Notes under the pieces: generated by a model
The model's input: only the letters and a program-made list of their open reading frames with translations
What the model was told of the DNA's origin: nothing
Databases searched by the model: none
Position numbers and translations under genes: made by a program
In this document: positions 1 to 5,222 of the stretch, piece by piece
Position numbering within the stretch: the first letter of the stretch is position 1
Layout of the letters: every line of letters begins with the position of its first letter
DNA from: Chthoniobacter flavus
GTDB lineage: Bacteria; Verrucomicrobiota; Verrucomicrobiia; Chthoniobacterales; DYNR01
DNA length: 5,283 nt
Direction of reading: 5' to 3'
NCBI GenBank assembly: GCA_020720945.1
Contig: DYNR01000166.1
Span: 1-5,283 of the forward strand

Positions 1-30
1 TTGCAGCCCAATTGATTGCAGAGATTCACA

Positions 31-51
31 GCAGTTATCTCACTGATTCAG
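31..51 (-). repeat. left copy of imperfect 21-bp inverted repeat
   Basis: Read on the minus strand, this 21-mer matches the plus-strand sequence at 5202-5222 at 18 of 21 positions. The shared blocks are CTGAATC, GTGAGAT and TGC, and three single-base differences separate them. The two copies therefore face each other as an inverted pair near the two window edges. The inner boundary of this copy coincides with the point where the MFS coding sequence stops looking like its family. Possible explanations are the end of a small mobile or dispersed repeat, or a repeat at which an assembly ended. No transposase or target-site duplication is visible. Confidence 0.5.
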
Positions 52-264
52 GTAATAGTAAACCCCCAACGCTCCCCCCAACGCCCCAGCTGTCATGTGA
101 AAGGTCTTCTGCAACTCGGGCTCCATCACCGACGGTGCCACGCGAACAAAAAACTCAAACAAGTAAAAAAGAGCCGCAGCACCCCAAACCGACCAAGCCT
201 TCCAGCCATCCCGACCCGTCCCCGCAGAGAAACCTCCGCCCGACTTCACGACATATCCCGCCAT
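40..264 (-). pseudogene. MFS transporter, truncated N-terminal fragment
   Basis: Only 74 codons are present. Residues 24-42 form a hydrophobic first membrane segment. It runs into the pattern EFFVRVAPSVMEPEL and then a GALGGALGVYYY stretch, which is typical of the first loop and second helix start of major facilitator superfamily permeases; the family normally has about 400 residues and 12 helices. MFS resemblance ends after Tyr71 (base 52). Three unrelated residues and a TGA (40-42) follow, inside the repeat at 31-51. None of the three minus-strand frames across 1-51 resumes an MFS-like sequence, so a simple frameshift does not explain the break. The ATG at 264 has a good Shine-Dalgarno sequence, AAAGGG, 8 nt upstream. 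The substrate cannot be inferred. I take it to be a gene broken by an insertion or rearrangement; an assembly artefact at a repeat is also possible. Confidence 0.7.
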
Positions 265-302
265 ACCGACATCCCTTTCAACTGTTGACTGTTACACCCC
301 CG

Positions 303-327
303 AAAAAAAAACCGCCGGAAGCCGCGG
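303..327 (-). terminator. intrinsic terminator after the hypothetical gene
   Basis: Read on the minus strand, CCGCGG, a CTT loop and CGGCGG form a GC-only stem of six pairs with one bulged G. The stem is followed at once by nine T (311-303). It lies 27 nt past the stop of the 355-720 gene and before the MFS start at 264, so it should end transcription from the thioesterase/hypothetical side. The MFS fragment would then need its own promoter; I see no convincing one in 265-302. Confidence 0.6.
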
Positions 328-354
328 GAACACCTTGCCTAAACCAAAGGAAAA

Positions 355-720
355 CTACCGCCTAGGGGGTTGAACGACAATGCGTTGCGTCATCGCCGCC
401 CTCTCGCCTTCCCCTTCTTGAAGCTGGTTCAAAAACTCGTCGAACATCGCAATCGCCTGCACCCTAGTCATCACCTGCTTCTGGTCGGCCAACTCCAAAC
501 GCTCCCGGTATTCGCGGAACTCGACCTGCACTTTCCCGTGCGTCATCAACCGCAAAACAATGGCGAGCACATGGTCGTTCGTGTAGCCGAGCTTGAGGAT
601 ATACTCCCCGAGTTTCGCTGAAAGACTCACGATTTCTGGTTTTTCCTTCTCCTTGTGCGAAAGACCTTCCGAGAAAAATTCAATGGAACGAGCTAGATTG
701 ATTTCGTTTGCTGTCAACAT
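355..720 (-). CDS. hypothetical protein of about 121 residues
   Basis: I do not recognise this family. The predicted product is soluble, with no signal peptide or membrane segment. It is rich in charged residues and looks mostly helical: NEINLARSIEFFSEG at the N-terminus, a middle part containing LGEYILKLGYTNDHVLAIVLRLM, and a C-terminal charged helix with EFREYRERLELADQKQ, ending in a short basic tail (VQPPRR). I chose the ATG at 720 because the only longer option is a TTG at 732 that adds four residues and has no Shine-Dalgarno sequence. The ATG has GGGG only 2 nt upstream, which is too close for an ideal site, so the start is uncertain. The gene follows the thioesterase on the same strand after 133 nt and is followed by a terminator. 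It is probably real, given the protein-like composition and clean boundaries; function unknown. Confidence 0.72.
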   Translation of the reverse strand: MLTANEINLARSIEFFSEGLSHKEKEKPEIVSLSAKLGEYILKLGYTNDHVLAIVLRLMTHGKVQVEFREYRERLELADQKQVMTRVQAIAMFDEFLNQLQEGEGERAAMTQRIVVQPPRR

Positions 721-836
721 ATCCCCTATCAAAAAGTTTTTTTTCTGGAAGTCAAGCTTCCGGACTATTTTTGCAAACCGAAAATCGCACCCAAAAAAAA
801 ACGACCTTGGTATTTCTGCGCAGTTCTTTAGGAACC

Positions 837-867
837 GTTCACAAATAAGAGGCTCAAATTTGTGAAC
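837..867. repeat. 10-bp perfect inverted repeat over the thioesterase stop
   Basis: GTTCACAAAT (837-846) and ATTTGTGAAC (858-867) are perfect reverse complements separated by 11 nt. The right arm and part of the spacer lie in the last codons and stop (854-856) of the minus-strand thioesterase gene. In RNA this is a 10-bp hairpin. It has no T-run directly behind it; the nearest, nine T on the minus strand at 801-793, is 35 nt further on. It is thus a poor classical terminator. It may be a transcript-end-stabilising hairpin or a dyad binding site. Confidence 0.5.
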
Positions 868-1300
868 AGCCCCTTAACCCGAACAAAGCTCCTCGCACCA
901 CATCGCTGATCGGTTCCGGAGAAAACGCTCCCGCCCCCGCCTCCGGATTGCGCCGCACATGGCAAATGGTCATCGCCCCACGAAAAACCGTTACCGTCTC
1001 CCCCGCCTTTTCTTTCTCTGCGCGAAAGGAATACGAAACCGAACTCTTCGCAACGGAAAAATCCGTGAGGCTTACTGCCACCTCTTCCCCAAAAAAACAC
1101 GGGGCTTCATACTGCACGGAAAAAGCCACCCTCGGCCACCCGGAATCCGCAGCAAACGGAGCGACTCCTTTCGCAAAAAAAAAGTCGTGCTCCGCCTCTT
1201 CCACCAACGATGCCAACGCCGTAAAATGCGCGACTCCCGCCGCGTCCGTTTCGGAAAAATGAATCCGCCTGCGGTAAATGTGTTCGATGCTTGGTTTCAT
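854..1300 (-). CDS. 4HBT-type hotdog acyl-CoA thioesterase (candidate DHNA-CoA thioesterase)
   Basis: The product is a 148-residue single-domain hotdog thioesterase of the 4-hydroxybenzoyl-CoA thioesterase/YbgC type, which hydrolyses acyl-CoA to acid and CoA in the cytoplasm. The family signature is near the N-terminus: FSETDAAGVAHF at residues 15-26, with Asp19 at the position of the catalytic aspartate, then a helix with EEAEHDFF. The rest gives the expected strands (VAFSVQYEAPCFFGEEV, SVSYSFRA, TICHV). I chose the ATG at 1300 because family members start shortly before the YRRRIHFSETD segment; a TTG at 1339 would add 13 residues. The Shine-Dalgarno sequence is weak (AAAAGG, 11 nt away). 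It is divergent from menG with 83 nt between starts. That context suggests hydrolysis of 1,4-dihydroxy-2-naphthoyl-CoA, because cyanobacterial/plant DHNA-CoA thioesterases are also hotdog enzymes. This is inference; a general acyl-CoA thioesterase is the alternative. The family is sure, the substrate is not. Confidence 0.88.
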   Translation of the reverse strand: MKPSIEHIYRRRIHFSETDAAGVAHFTALASLVEEAEHDFFFAKGVAPFAADSGWPRVAFSVQYEAPCFFGEEVAVSLTDFSVAKSSVSYSFRAEKEKAGETVTVFRGAMTICHVRRNPEAGAGAFSPEPISDVVRGALFGLRGCSQI

Positions 1301-1383
1301 GATGGTTGGTGCCTTTTGATTTTTTGTTGCTTCCGGCAACTACAAAGTTCCTATTTTCCCGCAAATCGATTAAGAACTGAAGC
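1301..1383. promoter_or_regulatory. divergent intergenic region, thioesterase / menG
   Basis: This 83-nt gap between divergent starts must hold the promoters for the men operon and probably for the thioesterase. A weak plus-strand promoter candidate is TTGATT (1316-1321) with TACAAA (1341-1346), but the 19-nt spacer is too long for a strong sigma-70 site. Between these lies a short perfect dyad, GTTGC-TTCCG-GCAAC (1326-1340), that could be an operator or a hairpin. I see no convincing minus-strand promoter and no riboswitch-like structure. Confidence 0.35.
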
Positions 1384-2109
1384 ATGAATTCCAGCCGAAA
1401 GCCCGCTTCCATGCCAACCAAAAAAGAGTCTTGGCAGATGTTCAACCAAATCGCCCCGACTTACGACCTGATCAACGGGATTCTTTCCGCGGGAATCGAC
1501 CGTGGTTGGCGGCGTGCCGTCGCCTCCTTTTTGCCGCCGGGCAAAGTCCGCCTCCTGGACCTCGCCACCGGCACGGGCGAACAACTTTTTTCTCTTTTGC
1601 AAACCGGTGCGATCTCGGAAGCCACCGGCGTGGACCTCGCCGAAGAAATGCTCGCGGTCGCCAAGGAAAAATGCAGAAAAAACCCGGCGCTTTCTCCCTC
1701 CCCAAAATGGGTCGTCGCATCCGCCGAAGCCCTCCCTTTCCCAGATTGTTCGTTCGATGCCACAACCATTTCTTTCGGCATCCGCAACCTGGAAAACACT
1801 TCCGCCGGATTGTCGGAAATGCACCGCGTCCTTTCGCCGGGAGGCCGCGCCATCATCCTAGAATTTTCCCTGCCGCAAAACCCCGCAACCCGCTCGCTCT
1901 ACCTCTTTTACTTCCGCCACATCTTGCCGAAAATCGGCGGCTCCATCAGCGGAAATTCAACGGCTTACAAATACCTCAACAAAACGGTGGAAAGCTTCCC
2001 GAGCGGAAATACTTTTCTCAAGCTCATGGAGTCAGCCGGTTTTTGCAACGCCTCCGCAAAACCTCTGACCTTCGGGATCGCCTCGCTTTACTCGGGAGAA
2101 AAACGGTGA
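1384..2109 (+). CDS. menG: demethylmenaquinone methyltransferase MenG/UbiE
   Basis: This is a SAM-dependent class I methyltransferase of the UbiE family. It performs the final C-methylation of demethylmenaquinone to menaquinone. The 241 residues match the usual family length. Visible signatures: FNQIAPTYDLINGILSAGID and W42 (UbiE N-terminal signature, residues 20-42); SAM motif I LLDLATGTGE at 57-66; acidic residue D84 after strand 2 (GVDLAEEML); ALPFPDCSFD at 116-125; SFGIRN at 130-135; RVLSPGGRAIILEFS at 148-162; and YKYLNKTVESFP at 195-206, the UbiE C-terminal signature. I used the ATG at 1384; a second ATG at 1411 (Met10) is possible, and neither has a strong Shine-Dalgarno sequence. The gene opens the operon, and its TGA overlaps the GTG of menF (GTGA). 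A UbiE role in ubiquinone synthesis is not excluded, but menF and menD directly downstream argue for menaquinone. Confidence 0.95.
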   Translation: MNSSRKPASMPTKKESWQMFNQIAPTYDLINGILSAGIDRGWRRAVASFLPPGKVRLLDLATGTGEQLFSLLQTGAISEATGVDLAEEMLAVAKEKCRKNPALSPSPKWVVASAEALPFPDCSFDATTISFGIRNLENTSAGLSEMHRVLSPGGRAIILEFSLPQNPATRSLYLFYFRHILPKIGGSISGNSTAYKYLNKTVESFPSGNTFLKLMESAGFCNASAKPLTFGIASLYSGEKR

Positions 2110-3422
2110 AACCAGAGACAGCCTGGAAAGAATCCCCCCCGCAAAAAAATGCGGGAGGCCTCCGCAGGCTGGAGGCTCTCTTGGATTTTATCCCTTTCTC
2201 TTTCAATGACTTCGACGCCCTTCCCAGCTTCCCAAAATGGTGCTGGCAACCGCGCGAATCCGCCGCCCCCCTCTTCGGCTTCGGTGCGCTTTTTGGCGGC
2301 AGCCTCGCCGATGCCCAAGCCCTGCTTTCGGCTTCCGCCTCCGGCATCCACGCTTTTGGCGGCACCCGCTTCGACCCCGCATCTCCGACTTCCCCCGCTT
2401 GGGCGGACTTCCCGAAAGAATTTTTTTGGATCCCCCGCTGGGAGCTTTCTCCCGCAAACAACGGCATCCGCGCCGCACTGCACCTGCGCGACGGAGAATC
2501 CCACGATCCCTTTGTCGCCTCGCTTTTCGAACTCCTAAACCCGCAAGACCTGCGCCAAGAACCGAGCAGCAAGCAAAACTCCCCGCGATTCGCCGCAAAA
2601 AACCGGGACGACCGCCCCGCCAAAACTGCCTGGACCGCTTTGGTGGAAGCGGCCCTGCAAAAAATCCGGAACTCCCATTTGGAAAAAGCCGTTCTGGCGA
2701 GGGAATCTCTGCTCGTTGCCGACACGCCTCTCCCCCCCTTCGCCTTCCTCCAACAACTCGCCGCATCTTCTTCCGATGCCTTCCTTTTCGGTATCCAACC
2801 CACTGCGACAAGCCCGTGCTTTTTGGGTGCTACCCCCGAATTGCTCTACCGCCGCAAAGGAAAAAAAATCGAGAGTGAAGCCATCGCCGGCACCCGCCCG
2901 CGAGGAATCGACGGCTCCGAAGACTTGCTCCTCGGCAACCAACTCCTCCACGGAAAAAAAGACCGCTCCGAGCACTCCGTCGTCGCAGAGTTTCTCCGCA
3001 CCACCCTCTCCCGCATTTGCTCCGTCACTCCCGACTCGCCTCCCGCTCCCTCCCTCCTCAAACTCGCCCGCTTGCAACACCTCCGCACGGGGTTTGAAGG
3101 CACCCTGCAAAACGGGGTTTCCGATACGCAAATCCTAGCCGCAATCCACCCAACCCCAGCGACTTGCGGAAGCCCCGCCGCTCCCGCCCTCTCGTTCTTG
3201 CGAGAAAATGAGCCGTTTGACAGGGGATGGTATTCGGGCCCCATCGGGGTCGTCACCTCGGACTCCGCCGAGTTTGCTGTCGCCATCCGCTCTTGCCTCC
3301 TCCGCGGTCCCCACCTGCACCTCTACGCCGGCGCCGGAATCGTCGAAGGCTCTTCCCCTGCCGAAGAATGGGAAGAGTTGGAAAATAAAATTTCGGCACC
3401 TTTGCTCGTCGTCAAAGAATGA
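2106..3422 (+). CDS. menF: menaquinone-specific isochorismate synthase MenF
   Basis: This enzyme of the chorismate-utilising family (MenF/EntC/TrpE fold) converts chorismate to isochorismate with Mg2+, the entry step of classical menaquinone synthesis. The 438 residues fit the family. The N-terminal part has HAFGGTRFDP and an FFWIPRWEL segment. The catalytic core has KAVLAR with Lys194 (general base, like E. coli Lys190); GATPELLYRR; SEAIAGTRPR with Glu258 (general acid position); a KDRSEHSVVAEF segment with Glu295; HPTPATCGSP; FDRGWYSGPIG; VAIRS; YAGAGIVEGSSPAEEWEELENK, whose glutamates near 420-426 complete the Mg2+ site. The start is GTG at 2106: it overlaps the menG stop by 4 nt and has GGGAG 7-8 nt upstream (CGGGAGAAAAACG). 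An in-frame TTG at 2181 with GGAGG 5 nt before it is an alternative that would drop 25 weakly conserved residues. The stop overlaps the menD ATG. The reading frame is also open upstream into menG, but that part is unlike protein. Confidence 0.95.
   Translation: MKPETAWKESPPQKNAGGLRRLEALLDFIPFSFNDFDALPSFPKWCWQPRESAAPLFGFGALFGGSLADAQALLSASASGIHAFGGTRFDPASPTSPAWADFPKEFFWIPRWELSPANNGIRAALHLRDGESHDPFVASLFELLNPQDLRQEPSSKQNSPRFAAKNRDDRPAKTAWTALVEAALQKIRNSHLEKAVLARESLLVADTPLPPFAFLQQLAASSSDAFLFGIQPTATSPCFLGATPELLYRRKGKKIESEAIAGTRPRGIDGSEDLLLGNQLLHGKKDRSEHSVVAEFLRTTLSRICSVTPDSPPAPSLLKLARLQHLRTGFEGTLQNGVSDTQILAAIHPTPATCGSPAAPALSFLRENEPFDRGWYSGPIGVVTSDSAEFAVAIRSCLLRGPHLHLYAGAGIVEGSSPAEEWEELENKISAPLLVVKE
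2138..2175 (+). promoter_or_regulatory. hairpins and internal GGAGG in the early menF message
   Basis: Directly after the menF start lies CCCGCA-A6-TGCGGG (2138-2155), a perfect 6-bp hairpin. It overlaps a perfect 10-bp palindrome GGAGGCCTCC (2154-2163) and a second possible stem, CCTCC...GGAGG (2159-2175). The last GGAGG (2171-2175) is 5 nt before an in-frame TTG at 2181, so the structures could hide or expose an internal ribosome site. The pattern is visible in the sequence; a regulatory role is inference. Confidence 0.3.
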
Positions 3423-5200
3423 AACCTGCCCTCTGCTGGAACTCGACCTGGGCCGATATTCTGCTTTCTTCGTTGGTCCGTTGCGGGATCCGCGACTTTT
3501 TCCTCAGCCCCGGCGCGCGCTCCGCCCCCCTCATCAAAGCACTCGCAAAACTTCCTTCGGTCTCCGTGACCCCGCACTACGACGAACGCGGTGCATCCTT
3601 TGCCGCCCTAGGTGCCGCCCGCGCAACCAACCGCCCCTCCGTTTGCATCACGACCTCTGGCTCCGCCGTCGCCAACCTCTTGCCTGCCGCCACCGAAGCC
3701 TTCCACTCGCAAACCCCCGTGATTTTTCTAACCGCCGACCGCCCTCCGGAACTGCGCGGAAAAGGCGCGAACCAAACAATCCTGCAACCGGGCATCTTCG
3801 GCTCGTTTTCCGTTTGGCAAGCAGACCTCCCGTGTCCGGACCCCAACCTCGCCGCCGACCTCCCGAGCTGGATCGAAGATGCCGTTCTCGCCGCATCGGG
3901 CGCAAAAAATTTTCGCAAAGGCCCCGCCCACATCAACGCCCCTTTCCGCGAACCTCTCCTCCCTTTTTCCTCTCCCGCCCCTTCTCCGCAAACCCCGCCC
4001 CTTCCTCTTCTTTCCCTCCCTCCTCTCCCCCCCGCACAAATCCCTCCCTCCTGCCTTTCGGCATGCCTCTCCGCAAAACGCGGCATCCTCCTAGCCGGCG
4101 AACTCCCCCCCTCTTCGCAAAAAAAACGGAACTCGATTTTTGCATTGGCTGAACTCTTGGGCTGGCCCCTCTTTGCCGACCCCCTCTCCGGCCTGAAATG
4201 CGCGGGAACCAACGGGATCGATCACGCCGATTTTCTCCTCAAAAGAAAAGACGCTCCCCGCCCCGATTTTGTCTTGCACATCGGCGGAAAAATAACCTCG
4301 AAACGCATCGGTCTTTTTTGTCGCAACGCAATCGGCGACTGCTACTTACAAGTAAAAGAACAGCCCGGCCGCCTCGACCCTTTCGACCAAAATCCCGTGT
4401 CCGTCCTCGCCTGCATCGAAGAATTTTGTCATCTTGCCAGCACCCTCGTCCGAGAAGAAAAACGGCAAACGAAACAAAACTGGCTCGCGTCTTGGCTCCG
4501 CGCAAACCGCGCCGCCCGCGCCCTGGTAGAACAAAAAATCTCCACAACCTCTTCTCTCTCAAGCCTCCACCTCTGCCGTTTCCTCCCTTCAATCCCTGCC
4601 TCTTCCGCCGCATCGCCCCCTCCTTCCCTTTTCCTAGGCAACTCTTCGGCGATCCGCGATTTCGATGCCTTCGCGCACCTCTCCTCCCAGCAAAAATCCT
4701 GCCCCACGATTTTCGGGCAAAGAGGCACGAGCGGCATCGACGGGAATGTCGCCCACATCGCCGGCATTGCTGGCACGGGCATTCCCCTTTTTGCATGGCT
4801 CGGAGACCTCGCGGCTTTGCACGACTCCGCCTCCTTCCCGCTCCTCCGAAAAAAACCTGTTAAACTGCTCGTACTCAACAATCAAGGCGGGGGAATTTTT
4901 GACTTTCTTCCGATGGACATACCGGCAGAAACAAAAGCCGCATGGATAACGACCCCCCACGATTTTTCTTTTTCTGCCCTTTGCTCGCAATTTGGCATCC
5001 CCTACGCAAACCCCCGTTCGCCAAAAGAACTCGAAATGCTGCTCAACGCCCCCTTCAGCAAGCCAACCGTCCTAGAAATCTGCGAACCCCGAAACGAAAA
5101 ACTCCAGCGAATCCAAGAGATGGACGCGGCACTCCAAGCACTTCCCTCCGAACAACTTTGGGAAAATTCGGACACCCTGCCCTCCCCGGAAAAACCATAA
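3419..5200 (+). CDS. menD: SEPHCHC synthase MenD (ThDP-dependent)
   Basis: This thiamine-diphosphate and Mg2+-dependent cytoplasmic enzyme decarboxylates 2-oxoglutarate and adds the product to isochorismate. It gives 2-succinyl-5-enolpyruvyl-6-hydroxy-3-cyclohexene-1-carboxylate and CO2, the second menaquinone step. The Pyr domain has SPGARSAPL (29-37) and HYDERG with catalytic Glu56 (E. coli Glu55), TSGSAVANL, and TADRPPEL with R108, N118, Q119. The central domain has K295/R296 and GRLDP. The PP domain has NSSAIR (S409, R413), QRGTSGIDG (R435), and the ThDP motif GDLAALHD...LNNQGGGIF (462-494). All core residues are present except that E. coli Ser32 is Ala33 here. At 593 residues it is slightly longer than usual (E. 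coli 556), largely from a Pro-rich linker at about 179-211. The ATG overlaps the menF stop (ATGA) and has no Shine-Dalgarno sequence of its own, so translation is probably coupled to menF. No terminator follows it in the window. Confidence 0.97.
   Translation: MKPALCWNSTWADILLSSLVRCGIRDFFLSPGARSAPLIKALAKLPSVSVTPHYDERGASFAALGAARATNRPSVCITTSGSAVANLLPAATEAFHSQTPVIFLTADRPPELRGKGANQTILQPGIFGSFSVWQADLPCPDPNLAADLPSWIEDAVLAASGAKNFRKGPAHINAPFREPLLPFSSPAPSPQTPPLPLLSLPPLPPAQIPPSCLSACLSAKRGILLAGELPPSSQKKRNSIFALAELLGWPLFADPLSGLKCAGTNGIDHADFLLKRKDAPRPDFVLHIGGKITSKRIGLFCRNAIGDCYLQVKEQPGRLDPFDQNPVSVLACIEEFCHLASTLVREEKRQTKQNWLASWLRANRAARALVEQKISTTSSLSSLHLCRFLPSIPASSAASPPPSLFLGNSSAIRDFDAFAHLSSQQKSCPTIFGQRGTSGIDGNVAHIAGIAGTGIPLFAWLGDLAALHDSASFPLLRKKPVKLLVLNNQGGGIFDFLPMDIPAETKAAWITTPHDFSFSALCSQFGIPYANPRSPKELEMLLNAPFSKPTVLEICEPRNEKLQRIQEMDAALQALPSEQLWENSDTLPSPEKP
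3953..4033 (+). repeat. pyrimidine-rich tract in menD encoding a Pro-rich linker
   Basis: Positions 3998-4033 are 36 consecutive pyrimidines and 3953-3976 are 24 consecutive pyrimidines, both on the coding strand. The tract and the bases just after it encode residues 179-211, of which 14 of 33 are proline, between the Pyr domain and the central domain of MenD. The frame stays open and the conserved core resumes after it, so this is an in-frame low-complexity linker, not a break. Confidence 0.8.
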
Positions 5201-5201
5201 G

Positions 5202-5222
5202 CTGAATCCGTGAGATCAATGC
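5202..5222 (+). repeat. right copy of imperfect 21-bp inverted repeat
   Basis: The sequence starts one base after the menD stop and matches the reverse complement of 31-51 at 18 of 21 positions (blocks CTGAATC, GTGAGAT, TGC). Beyond 5222 I see no further clear similarity to the left edge. The remaining bases to the window end (5223-5283) hold no recognisable gene, hairpin terminator or RNA. Confidence 0.5.

Noticed and set aside
12..365. 117-codon plus-strand frame over the MFS fragment and terminator
   Set aside because: Pro/Thr-rich composition, crosses a clear minus-strand gene and a terminator; no family likeness.
718..759. TTGACT (755-750) ahead of the 355-720 gene as a promoter, possibly giving a leaderless mRNA
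   Set aside because: The -35-like box is good, but at 17 nt the -10 would be TTGATA, a poor match that overlaps the start codon region; not enough to call.
747..761. Small dyad GGAAG-TCAAG-CTTCC upstream of the hypothetical gene
   Set aside because: Five-bp arms are expected by chance at this length, and no T-run or partner element supports a role.
1431..2105. Open reading frame upstream of and in frame with menF, giving a possible 663-residue protein
   Set aside because: The first 225 residues overlap menG in another frame and are an Arg/Pro-rich shadow without family resemblance; the GTG at 2106 with a good ribosome site and a 4-nt overlap explains the true start.
2024..2803. 259-codon antisense frame opposite menG/menF
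   Set aside because: The product is Arg/Ser/Ala-rich low-complexity sequence with no recognisable domain, lying opposite a well-supported gene; a codon-bias shadow.
3208..4152. 314-codon plus-strand frame across menF/menD
   Set aside because: Arg/Pro-rich translation in the wrong frame of two certain genes; no conserved motif.
4198..4863. 221-codon plus-strand frame within menD
   Set aside because: Arg/Pro/His-rich shadow of the MenD ThDP-binding region.
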